Positions 52,430 to 59,916 of a DNA stretch of 64,000 bases are shown here, one piece after another. Position 1 is the stretch's first letter; each line of letters opens with the position of its first letter. Position numbers and translations under genes: made by a program. The notes under the pieces were generated by a model. The model saw only the letters and a program-made list of their open reading frames with translations, did not search any database and was not told the DNA's origin. Source of the stretch: Cohaesibacter gelatinilyticus (GTDB lineage Bacteria > Pseudomonadota > Alphaproteobacteria > Rhizobiales > Cohaesibacteraceae); NCBI RefSeq assembly GCF_900215605.1, contig NZ_OBEL01000001.1, positions 2,021,822-2,085,821 of the forward strand, read 5' to 3'.

Positions 52430-53941
52430 CTATTCCTTTGGCAATCGAAGTGGGACGAACACCAACTCCCCACCATCAGGTCGCGCCAGCAAGAAGAGAA
52501 TTGTCTGCTTACCTTCACTTTTGTGGGCTTGAACCCGCTTGGCCACATCTTCTGGTGTAGAGACGATTTCCTGATCCATCTCCACGATTACCATGCCAGC
52601 AGCTATGCCCTTTTCAGCAGCCTGACTACCTGGTTCCACAGCTTCCACCACAACCCCTTCAACGGTTGCTCCAAGACCGTGTTTCTTACGCTCTGCCTCC
52701 GTAAGAGATGTCAAACTCATTCCCAATAGTATGGGACTGGATTGTTCTTTTCTGCTCAACCTCTGCAAATCTTCACTCGCTTCAAGATGGCCGATTTTAA
52801 CAGTCAAAGTCTGCCTCTTGCCCTTGCGAATGATGACAACTTTAACCTTGCGACCGATCTTGGTGTCCGCAACCATACGGGTCAGATCCCGAATGGTATC
52901 AATGTCACGCCCGTCAAAGCCAATCACAACATCACCTGGACGAATTTGGGCAGCATAAGCTGGTCCTTCTTCGTTCACCCAGGACACCAATGCTCCACGC
53001 ACTTCATCAAGCCCCAACCCTTCAGCAAGATCTTCTGTTACCTGTTGAATGCGAATACCAAGCCAACCACGACGCGTCTCACCATATTCCTTCAATTGAT
53101 CCAGAACATGCTGGGCAATCTCGGAAGGAATGGCAAAACCAAGGCCAATTGACCCACCAGTAGGTGAAATAATCGCGGTATTGATACCGACTACATTGCC
53201 ATGCATATCAAACAATGGACCACCACTATTGCCTCTATTGATCGCAGCATCCGTTTGAATGAAATTGTCATAAGGTCCGGAATTGATATCGCGGTTACGG
53301 GCAGACACAATTCCGATGGTAACAGAACCACCCAACCCAAAAGGGTTACCAATGGCCATAACCCAATCCCCTACCCGCATGGTCTCCGACGGTCCAAATT
53401 TGACAGTTGGCAGAGGCTTGTCGCTATCTACTTTCAAAATGGCCAGATCGGTCTTGCTATCACGCCCCAGAATCCTGGCAATGAGCTGTTTGCCATCTGA
53501 AAACTTGACCGAAATTTCATCAGCATCAGAGATGACGTGATTATTGGTCACAATCAAACCGGACGGATCAATCACAAAACCCGAACCAAGAGATTGAACC
53601 TTTTGTTTGCGCTTTTTTGTAGCTCCATCTTTTTCAAAAAAATCTTCGAAAAATTCTTGGAACGGAGATCCTTCCGGCACTTGGGGGATAGGAATACCAC
53701 GCCGTGTTTCGACCACTTGCGTGGTCGAGATATTGACCACAGCTCCCATCAACTGATCAGCCAGATCGGCCACCGATTTCGGTCCGCGCGCAGTCTCATG
53801 AGCATCAACGGCCGGAGCAACAAATACAGCGCCAAGAAAACCAAGTCCGATAGCAGCAATGGTGGTTCTCGCCCAACGTGCGAGCCAAAGAGCTTTCTTG
53901 TCCACCGAACGATTGTGATCGATATCGCAGCTGCTTCTCAT
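52430..53941 (-). CDS. degP: DegP/HtrA-family periplasmic serine protease
   Basis: A 503-residue heat-shock-type protease and chaperone. A signal peptide with a hydrophobic stretch at about 25-42 ends near VDA47|HET. The catalytic triad is H135 (TNNHVI), D165 (TDLAIL) and S239 (GNSGGP). Two PDZ domains follow (about 295-385 and 400-495) that bind unfolded C-termini. It works in the periplasm on misfolded envelope proteins. The neighbouring hflC and hflK encode regulators of the membrane protease FtsH, so this is a protein-quality cluster common in alphaproteobacteria. The gene is last on the - strand before the shared terminator; a second terminator after the DUF2065 gene means it has its own promoter. 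Confidence 0.95.
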   Translation of the reverse strand: MRSSCDIDHNRSVDKKALWLARWARTTIAAIGLGFLGAVFVAPAVDAHETARGPKSVADLADQLMGAVVNISTTQVVETRRGIPIPQVPEGSPFQEFFEDFFEKDGATKKRKQKVQSLGSGFVIDPSGLIVTNNHVISDADEISVKFSDGKQLIARILGRDSKTDLAILKVDSDKPLPTVKFGPSETMRVGDWVMAIGNPFGLGGSVTIGIVSARNRDINSGPYDNFIQTDAAINRGNSGGPLFDMHGNVVGINTAIISPTGGSIGLGFAIPSEIAQHVLDQLKEYGETRRGWLGIRIQQVTEDLAEGLGLDEVRGALVSWVNEEGPAYAAQIRPGDVVIGFDGRDIDTIRDLTRMVADTKIGRKVKVVIIRKGKRQTLTVKIGHLEASEDLQRLSRKEQSSPILLGMSLTSLTEAERKKHGLGATVEGVVVEAVEPGSQAAEKGIAAGMVIVEMDQEIVSTPEDVAKRVQAHKSEGKQTILFLLARPDGGELVFVPLRLPKE

Positions 53942-54075
53942 AGACTTAATATCCTATATTACCTTCACCCTATCGTGTCATGTCTGAATGACAGAAAAAA
54001 GGTCAGTCAACTCAAATCCCGATCAAACCCACGTCAAATAATGGGCATTTCGCAAGGTCAAAGCTTGAACCATCA

Positions 54076-54111
54076 CGCAAAAAGGCCTGCAGCTCATTTA
54101 AGCCGCAGGCC
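54076..54111 (-). terminator. Rho-independent terminator of hflK-hflC-DUF2065
   Basis: On the - strand GGCCTGC...GCAGGCC, with further pairing of GGCT and AGCT inside, is followed by TTTTTGCG. It separates the hfl unit from degP. Confidence 0.88.
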
Positions 54112-54117
54112 CCATTT

Positions 54118-54306
54118 TTATGAAGATCGGATCAGCCAGACAATCACAACTCCCAACGCCATGGCGATCACACCTCCAAGACGCAGATTGGAAGAAGGGA
54201 TGGTCAACATCTCGACCATCATCCTCTTCATTGAGTCTGGAGCAATTGCATAAATCAATCCCTCCAGAACCAATACCAGCCCGATTGCCAGGCCCAGCTC
54301 AGTCAT
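54118..54306 (-). CDS. DUF2065 small membrane protein
   Basis: A 62-residue protein with two membrane helices (about 3-22, GLAIGLVLVLEGLIYAIAP, and 42-59, LGGVIAMALGVVIVWLI) joined by a short polar hairpin. DUF2065 genes (E. coli yjeT) sit beside hflC and hflK in many proteobacteria, as here, with a 22-base gap after hflC. The function is unknown; co-transcription suggests a role with the HflKC-FtsH complex in the inner membrane. ATG 54306 has GATAGG five bases before it; an adjacent TTG is unlikely. Confidence 0.87.
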   Translation of the reverse strand: MTELGLAIGLVLVLEGLIYAIAPDSMKRMMVEMLTIPSSNLRLGGVIAMALGVVIVWLIRSS

Positions 54307-54328
54307 CAAAGCCTATCCTTTGCTGACC

Positions 54329-55213
54329 TTACTGCGCCGCAGGAGCAGATTGTTTTTGCGCGCCGCCAAAGAAGTCAAAGAATTCACCCTCTGGAGACAG
54401 AACCAGACGGGTATCTCCTTTTGCGAGGCTGCGTTCATATGCCTGCATGGTACGGTAAAACTCAAAGAAACTTGCATTTTTACCATAGGCAGCGGAGAAA
54501 ATAGCATTCCGTTCCGCATCGCCTTCACCTCGAGTGATTTCAGAGTCACGCTTGGCATTTGCGATGATCACAGTCGCATCGCGATCAGCACGAGACCGGA
54601 TTTGACGAGCAACTTTCTCACCATCGGCACGAATACCATTGGCTTCCTGCTGACGCTCTGTCTGCATCTGGCGATAAACAGCATCGGAGTTCTCGCGAGG
54701 CAGATCAGCACGACGAATACGATAATCGACCAGCTCAACACCCAGACGTTTGGTCTTGATGTTGACCGAGTCACGAATCGCTTCCACCAATTGATCACGC
54801 TTGTCACGAACAATATCACGGAAATCCAGATCAGCCGCACCATCACGCAAAGACGAATCCATGAAGCCGTTCAACTGACCTTCGAGGTTGATCAGGGTTT
54901 TGGCTTTCTGTTTGAACAGGATTGGATCTGTAATCTTGTAGCGAGCGAAGGAATCGATCACCAGACGCTTTTTGTCGGAGGCAATAACCTCACGTTCGGA
55001 CTGTTCCAGATAACGCGCCCGCTTATCAAGATATTCCACGCGTTGAATGAACGGTATCTTGAAATACACACCCGCATCAGCAACCGCTTTTTCAATACGG
55101 CCAAACTGGGTGATCACAGCCTGCTCCATTGGATAAACAATAAAGACAGACATATAAACGCCAATCGCAACAAGACCGGCAACAAAAAGACTGAAAATAG
55201 CTTTACCAGACAT
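54329..55213 (-). CDS. hflC: FtsH modulator HflC
   Basis: A 294-residue inner-membrane protein with one N-terminal helix (about 6-25) and a periplasmic SPFH/prohibitin domain (about 26-200, FIVYPMEQAVITQFGRIEKAV), then a coiled coil (EANGIRADGEKVARQIRSRADRD). With HflK it forms a large cage around FtsH hexamers that limits access of substrates. It begins two bases after the hflK stop, with GGGGAA as ribosome site. The ending (SAPAAQ) is low in complexity. Confidence 0.95.
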   Translation of the reverse strand: MSGKAIFSLFVAGLVAIGVYMSVFIVYPMEQAVITQFGRIEKAVADAGVYFKIPFIQRVEYLDKRARYLEQSEREVIASDKKRLVIDSFARYKITDPILFKQKAKTLINLEGQLNGFMDSSLRDGAADLDFRDIVRDKRDQLVEAIRDSVNIKTKRLGVELVDYRIRRADLPRENSDAVYRQMQTERQQEANGIRADGEKVARQIRSRADRDATVIIANAKRDSEITRGEGDAERNAIFSAAYGKNASFFEFYRTMQAYERSLAKGDTRLVLSPEGEFFDFFGGAQKQSAPAAQ

Positions 55214-55215
55214 GC

Positions 55216-56340
55216 TTAGTTCCCCGCCTTCTTGGTCAATTCATTAAGCGGCAGATATGGCACAACACCACTTCCTTCTCCGCCCTTGTTATCCAGAATG
55301 ATCTTGTCAGAAGAACCCATGACTTTTTCCATGGTCTCCAGATACAAACGCTTGCGAGTGATATCCGGGGCTTTTTCATATTCGCCCAGAACTTTCATAA
55401 AGCGATCTGCCTGACCACGAGCTTCAGCCACAGTCTGCTCACGATAGGCGTTTGCAGCTTCCAAAATCTGTGCGGAACGACCTTCTGCTTCCGGCACAAT
55501 CTTGTTGGCATAGGCCTGTGCTTCGTTCTGAAGACGGACATTATCGGCCTTCGCCGCCTGCACATCGCGGAACGCATCAATCACTTGTTCAGGTGGCTCG
55601 ACATCCTGCAACTGAACCTGAATGATGTTGATGCCAGCTTTATAAGTATCCAACATCTTCTGGGTCAATTCCTGCGCGGCCAACTGAACAGCAGGACGAT
55701 CACCAGTCTGGATCTCATCCATGGTGTTCCGCCCCACCACTTCACGCATTGCCGATTCTGCAACCTGTTTCACAGCCAAATCAGGACTGGCAACATTGAA
55801 CAGATATTGCTCGGGATCCTTGATGTTCCACTGAACCTTGAAGTCCACATCAATGATGTTTTCATCACCAGTCAGCATCAAGCTTTCTTCGGGTACATCC
55901 CGACGGCTGGTGCCACGATTGGACGTGAATTCACGCGATCCAATGGTGATATCGCGAATCTGATCCACATTGACGGTCTCTGCACGACCAACTGGATATG
56001 GCAGATTATAGTTCAAACCCGAGGTTGACACGCCAAAAGGCTGTCCAAGAACCATCTCGACACCCAGCTCACCTTCCTTGACGGTATAAAAGCCGGTTGC
56101 CAGCCACAAAGCTGCAGCACCGATAGCAATCAGGCCAATGCCCTTGCCACCAAGAGAACCGCCACCTTGGCCTCCGCCAGGAAAAGCACGTTTCAGCTGC
56201 TCTTGACCTTTGCGGATCATATCTTCCAGATCTGGGGGATTGGGGCCGGAATTCTGTGGTCCTTGTCCCCAAGGTCCACCATTGTTACCGCCACCTTTCC
56301 AGGGGCCTCCGCCACCGCCATTCTGATTGCTCCAAGGCAT
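55216..56340 (-). CDS. hflK: FtsH modulator HflK
   Basis: A 374-residue partner of HflC. The cytoplasmic N-terminus (1-75) is very rich in Gly, Pro, Asn and Trp (MPWSNQNGGGGGPWKGGGN), then one membrane helix (about 76-95), the SPFH domain (YTVKEGELGVEMVLGQPFG...), and a coiled coil (LQNEAQAYANKIVPEAEGRS). AAGGATAG precedes the ATG. First gene of hflK-hflC-DUF2065. The divergent gap of about 330 bases upstream shows no other gene. Confidence 0.95.
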   Translation of the reverse strand: MPWSNQNGGGGGPWKGGGNNGGPWGQGPQNSGPNPPDLEDMIRKGQEQLKRAFPGGGQGGGSLGGKGIGLIAIGAAALWLATGFYTVKEGELGVEMVLGQPFGVSTSGLNYNLPYPVGRAETVNVDQIRDITIGSREFTSNRGTSRRDVPEESLMLTGDENIIDVDFKVQWNIKDPEQYLFNVASPDLAVKQVAESAMREVVGRNTMDEIQTGDRPAVQLAAQELTQKMLDTYKAGINIIQVQLQDVEPPEQVIDAFRDVQAAKADNVRLQNEAQAYANKIVPEAEGRSAQILEAANAYREQTVAEARGQADRFMKVLGEYEKAPDITRKRLYLETMEKVMGSSDKIILDNKGGEGSGVVPYLPLNELTKKAGN

Positions 56341-56675
56341 AGTCTATCCTTATGTTAGGAACCAATTGACCCAAATGTTTGTGCTCTTTTATATCCGCGG
56401 TTGTAAAGAAGCGGTTACAAGGCATGCAGCATCATTCGAGCCATTGTGCAAATTTCGTTCGTGAAAACAAAGTGGTGAGCAGCGAGATGAAAATCAAGAG
56501 GAAATAGGGACAAACTCGCCACTTTTGGTGAATAATAGCCCAATATTGAACACAGCAGGGAGTTGCCCGACAATAATGGCTTCCCAAAGAACCAAAGCAA
56601 GCATCAATCATGCACAATCAAAGAACTGCCGATCATCCGAATCCTTCCCCTCACTCACGCTCGGTGGGAGAAATG
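56341..56675. other. 335-base gap between hflK and the TfoX-like gene
   Basis: Only short open frames with no family likeness are seen. Promoters for both divergent genes should lie here. The ribosome site GGTGGGAG of the + strand gene is at 56663-56670. I see no hairpin or repeat of note. Confidence 0.45.
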
Positions 56676-56912
56676 ATGAATCTTGGGCCACAAAGTCAAA
56701 AATGGTTGAAGGAGCTGGAGATTCATACTGAAGAAGATCTGCGCAAGCATGACATACTCGATGTCTATCTTGAGCTAAAGGCCCGCCATCCTCAAAAAAC
56801 CACGCTCATGATGTTGTGGGCGCTGCAAGGCGCATTATTGGACATGAACTGCATTTATCTGCCAGCAGAAATCAAGGACCAGCTGAAAAAAGAGCTAGCC
56901 GAACGCAAATAA
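56676..56912 (+). CDS. TfoX C-terminal domain protein
   Basis: A 78-residue protein: NLGPQSQKWLKELEIHTEEDL followed by VYLELKARHPQKTTLMMLWALQGALLD and a charged tail. This is the TfoX/Sxy C-terminal domain, a small helical fold with an HhH-like first helix pair. In gammaproteobacteria full-length TfoX controls competence; the stand-alone C-terminal form, common in alphaproteobacteria, has no known role. ATG 56676 is five bases after GGGAG; ATG 56673 is too close. It is convergent with folA, with only 16 bases between them. Confidence 0.85.
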   Translation: MNLGPQSQKWLKELEIHTEEDLRKHDILDVYLELKARHPQKTTLMMLWALQGALLDMNCIYLPAEIKDQLKKELAERK

Positions 56913-56928
56913 CAAAACCAATCCCGCT

Positions 56929-57453
56929 CTATCGACGCTCATAAATGGCAAAAGTCATGGGCGCACTATCCCGCTCCCCTTGCATCGTTTCATCTTTGGA
57001 GATCTGCTTCCATACCTGCTCATCAATATCTGGAACAAAGGTATCGCCTTCAGGTTCTGCATGAACATGGGTGACATAGAGACGATCAGCCCGATCCCAA
57101 AGAGCTTTATAAATTGACCCGCCGCCAATCACTGCGATCTCGTCAACGCCCTTCACATCGGCATCTTGTTCACAAATTTCCATCGCATTCTCAATGGATG
57201 AGGCAATCAGAATTCCTTTGGCAGAGAAAGTCTCATCACGGGTAATGACCACATTCGCACGCCCCGGCAAGGGTCGCCCAATGCTTTCAAAAGTACGCCG
57301 TCCCATCAACAACGGCTTTCCCATAGTCAGAGCCTTGAAGCGTTTCAAATCGGATGAGACATGCCAGGGCATGTCATTATCCTTGCCAATCACCCCGTTA
57401 TCGGCCACGGCAAAATGAAATACTATTTTGGGCTGGCTATTTTCCTGCACCAT
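56929..57453 (-). CDS. folA: Dihydrofolate reductase
   Basis: A 174-residue type I DHFR that reduces dihydrofolate to tetrahydrofolate with NADPH. The landmarks are VIGKDNDMPWHVSSDLKRFK with the catalytic acid (Asp after the W-H loop), KPLLMGRRTFESIGRPLPGR (NADPH phosphate site) and IAVIGGGSIYKAL. Its ATG shares one base with the thyA stop (TAATG), so the two are translated together. This pairing makes sense because thymidylate synthase turns methylene-tetrahydrofolate into dihydrofolate, which FolA recycles. Confidence 0.96.
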   Translation of the reverse strand: MVQENSQPKIVFHFAVADNGVIGKDNDMPWHVSSDLKRFKALTMGKPLLMGRRTFESIGRPLPGRANVVITRDETFSAKGILIASSIENAMEICEQDADVKGVDEIAVIGGGSIYKALWDRADRLYVTHVHAEPEGDTFVPDIDEQVWKQISKDETMQGERDSAPMTFAIYERR

Positions 57454-58247
57454 TACACGGCCACCTCACCGGCAATATGCGGATGCGGGTCATAATCGCT
57501 CAACTCAAAATCCTCATATACGAAAGAAAACAGATCTTTTCGCTCTGGATTGAGCCTCATTTTCGGTAAAGAGCGGGTATCACGGGTCAATTGCAAACGC
57601 GTTTGCTCGAAATGATTGGAATAGAGATGTGCATCCCCCAGAGTATGAACGAAGTCACCAGGTTTCAGGTCGCAAACCTGGGCAATCATCATGGTCAACA
57701 AGGCATAAGATGCAATATTGAACGGTACGCCAAGAAAGACATCAGCCGAACGCTGGTAGAGCTGGCAAGATAACTTGCCATCCGCCACATAGAACTGGAA
57801 CAGGCAATGGCAAGGAGGCAAAGCCATCCGCTCGACGTCTGCCGGGTTCCACGCAGTCACCATCAAACGACGACTATTGGGATTGGTCTTGATCTGCCCC
57901 ACCAACTGACTGATCTGATCGATTGTGCCGCCATCACGTGCAGGCCAGCTGCGCCATTGATGGCCATAAACAGGCCCCAAATCACCATTCTCATCGGCCC
58001 ATTCATCCCAGATTCGAACCTTGTTATCTTTCAAATAAGCAATATTGGTATCACCAGCCAAAAACCACAAAAGCTCATGAATAATTGAACGCAAATGCAG
58101 CTTTTTGGTCGTGAGCAACGGGAAGCCGTCACTTAGATCAAATCGCATCTGATGGCCAAAAACGGAGCGTGTACCAGTGCCGGTGCGGTCGCCCTTATCG
58201 ACGCCGTTTTCCAATATATGACGCATAAGATCGAGATAGGCCTGCAT
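57453..58247 (-). CDS. thyA: Thymidylate synthase ThyA
   Basis: A 264-residue enzyme that methylates dUMP to dTMP using methylene-tetrahydrofolate. The catalytic Cys lies in [12 protein letters not shown], with [16 protein letters not shown] (phosphate-binding Arg), [14 protein letters not shown] and [15 protein letters not shown] also present. Length equals E. coli ThyA. GGAGCGATC precedes the ATG. First gene of thyA-folA, transcribed away from ssrA. Confidence 0.98.
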   Translation of the reverse strand: MQAYLDLMRHILENGVDKGDRTGTGTRSVFGHQMRFDLSDGFPLLTTKKLHLRSIIHELLWFLAGDTNIAYLKDNKVRIWDEWADENGDLGPVYGHQWRSWPARDGGTIDQISQLVGQIKTNPNSRRLMVTAWNPADVERMALPPCHCLFQFYVADGKLSCQLYQRSADVFLGVPFNIASYALLTMMIAQVCDLKPGDFVHTLGDAHLYSNHFEQTRLQLTRDTRSLPKMRLNPERKDLFSFVYEDFELSDYDPHPHIAGEVAV

Positions 58248-58369
58248 GATCGCTCCTTGAAAGCATGGATTGGATATTCGCTATTTAGCCGATTCGACGC
58301 AGCAATAACCAATTCAAATCGTGGATGGTTTTCATTCCCCCCCTTTCTTTCCCGTAAGCCGCACCCTAT

Positions 58370-58720
58370 ATTCAAAATGTCACTCACGTGACTATGGCAA
58401 TAAATGGCCTCTGTAATAAGCCTATCGGACCCGGGGGCGGTACCCGGCGCCTCCACCATAAGAACCGTCTTCTCCATCAGAGAGTTGGCGATTTTTATGA
58501 TGGGGGCGAAATAGGATCGACGAGGGTGTAAAAATTGTGTTTTTGCTCGGCATTGTACCACCGTTATCGGGCTAATTTTGTAGTTGCAAACGACAACTAT
58601 GCAGGGTCACGCCTCGCTGCTGCTTAAGCAGTGCGGTAACCCACTGAACTCCTAGTCGGTTTGCTCGGCTAGGCGGGGTTCGGAGGCACCTGGCAACAGA
58701 AGCCTCCACTGATTTTCCAA
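58370..58720 (+). ncRNA. ssrA: Circularly permuted two-piece tmRNA (ssrA)
   Basis: The 3' (acceptor) piece comes first. A T-arm (CCGGG-GGCGGTA-CCCGG, 58431-58447) leads to CGCCTCC, discriminator A and an encoded CCA at 58456-58458. After 43 bases of intervening DNA the coding piece begins at 58502 with GGGGGCG, which pairs with CGCCTCC to form the acceptor stem (one G-U). The tag frame follows at 58586, then hairpins including CTGCT-AGCAG at the tag end and GGAGGC-GCCTCC at 58680-58706. tmRNA rescues stalled ribosomes and tags the stalled protein for decay. The permuted two-piece form is typical of alphaproteobacteria. Outer ends (near 58370 and 58720) are estimates. Confidence 0.88.
58586..58627 (+). 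other. tmRNA tag reading frame (ANDNYAGSRLAAA)
   Basis: From the resume codon GCA at 58586 the frame reads 13 codons to TAA at 58625-58627, giving ANDNYAGSRLAAA. The upstream TAGTT and the GCA-AAC-GAC-AAC start match the general tmRNA pattern, and the LAAA end is a ClpX and tail-protease degron. Rhizobial tags as I recall them read ANDNYAEARLAAA, so GS replaces EA here. Confidence 0.88.
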
Positions 58721-58779
58721 ACCTTAGGGCCCGTCCGTGCGAATGATACAGGAACCGCGGTCCGTGAAGGGAGAACTCC

Positions 58780-59397
58780 ATGTCCGAAGACCTGATCCGT
58801 TATGATATTCTGGCACAAGACGCCTTACGCGGTGTGGTCAAAAAGGTTTTGACCGAAGTGTCCGGCACTGGTCTTCCTGGAGAGCATCATTTTTATATCA
58901 CTTTCAATACGCAAGCCCCTGGCGTACGTATTTCCCCGAGATTACTGGGCAAGTATCCCAAGGATATGACCATCGTTCTACAGCACCAATTCTGGGATAT
59001 GCAGACCAGTGAAACTGCCGTTGAAATCGGCCTGTCTTTCGACGGCATCCCGGAGAAGCTCTATATTCCTTATACCTCCATCATTTCTTTCATTGATCCC
59101 AGCGTGCATTTTTCACTGCAGTTCGAGGTTGAAGAGGAATATGACGAGGATGAAGAAGATGAAAATCTGATCTCTGAAGAAGAACAGGACGATATTATCC
59201 TCTCGGTGATTGGTGACGTTGACGAAGAAAAAAGCGAATCGCCAAAAAGTACCAAGGACGACAAAGATCAGGCAGCTGCAAATGCCGAAAACAAAGATGC
59301 AGAAAATGTTGAAGAGAAAGATGGTGACAAAGGTGAAAGCGAAGCAAAGCCGGAAGGTGCAGAAGTTGTATCTCTGGATGCATTTCGCAAAAAGTGA
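58780..59397 (+). CDS. sspB: ClpXP adaptor SspB (alphaproteobacterial type)
   Basis: A 205-residue adaptor. Residues 1-115 form the SspB fold (IRYDILAQDALRGVVKKVL, HHFYITFNTQAPGVRISPRL, FDGIPEKLYIPYTSIISFIDP), which binds the tmRNA tag. A long, very acidic linker (about 118-190) ends in the short motif VVSLDAFRKK, the place where SspB tails dock on ClpX. It delivers tagged proteins to the ClpXP protease in the cytoplasm. GAAGGGAG precedes the ATG. It begins about 60 bases after the tmRNA gene on the same strand, so tag source and tag reader are neighbours. Confidence 0.93.
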   Translation: MSEDLIRYDILAQDALRGVVKKVLTEVSGTGLPGEHHFYITFNTQAPGVRISPRLLGKYPKDMTIVLQHQFWDMQTSETAVEIGLSFDGIPEKLYIPYTSIISFIDPSVHFSLQFEVEEEYDEDEEDENLISEEEQDDIILSVIGDVDEEKSESPKSTKDDKDQAAANAENKDAENVEEKDGDKGESEAKPEGAEVVSLDAFRKK

Positions 59398-59459
59398 ACC
59401 CCCGACCGGATATATCTCACGCACCATCACGTCATCAGCTGACTTTCAAGGAGGCTTTC

Positions 59460-59657
59460 ATGGCAGAAATCATCAATCTGCGGCAGGCCCGCAAGGCAAA
59501 GATACGCACTGAAAAAGACGTTAAAGCCACCGAAAATCGTCGTTTACATGGACGCAGCAAACAAGAAAAGCAGCAATCCAGAAATGAAGCATCCAGACTG
59601 AAGCAACATCTGGATGGTCACAGATTGAATTCTGCAAATTCCGATGAACCGGAATAG
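59460..59657 (+). CDS. DUF4169 family protein
   Basis: A 65-residue basic protein: AEIINLRQARKAKIRTEKD, then ENRRLHGRSKQEKQQSRNEA, then HLDGHRL. These three stretches define DUF4169, a short alphaproteobacterial family of unknown function. ATG 59460 has an ideal AAGGAGG site. It lies 62 bases after sspB and 10 bases before the RHH gene, and the three probably form one transcript. The high Arg/Lys content suggests nucleic-acid contact, which is inference. Confidence 0.87.
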   Translation: MAEIINLRQARKAKIRTEKDVKATENRRLHGRSKQEKQQSRNEASRLKQHLDGHRLNSANSDEPE

Positions 59658-59667
59658 ATAGAAAGAG

Positions 59668-59916
59668 ATGCAAAAGCACTCCGTCACCATTTCTGGCCAC
59701 CGCACCTCCATCAGTCTGGAAGACGAGTTCTGGATTGGTCTCAAGGCCATTGCTGCCACACGCAACAGATCTCTGGCAGATGTCATTCGCCAGATCGACA
59801 AGGATAGAGGAAGTACAAATCTGTCCTCCGCCATCAGACTGGCTGTGCTCAACTTTTATAAAGCACAGATTCAACCCACTCCTTCTCCGGATAACGAAAC
59901 ATATCAGTCCAACTGA
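59668..59916 (+). CDS. Ribbon-helix-helix domain protein (RHH_4)
   Basis: An 82-residue protein. HSVTISGHRTSISLEDEFWIGLKAIAATRNRSLADVIRQID is the RHH_4 pattern: a short beta strand followed by two helices, with LSSAIRLAVLNFY as the last helix. RHH dimers usually bind DNA through the strand, so it may be a small regulator, perhaps of its own operon. It follows the DUF4169 gene by 10 bases, a pairing seen often in Rhizobiales. Its last 13 bases overlap the end of the convergent AsmA-like gene. Confidence 0.85.
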   Translation: MQKHSVTISGHRTSISLEDEFWIGLKAIAATRNRSLADVIRQIDKDRGSTNLSSAIRLAVLNFYKAQIQPTPSPDNETYQSN

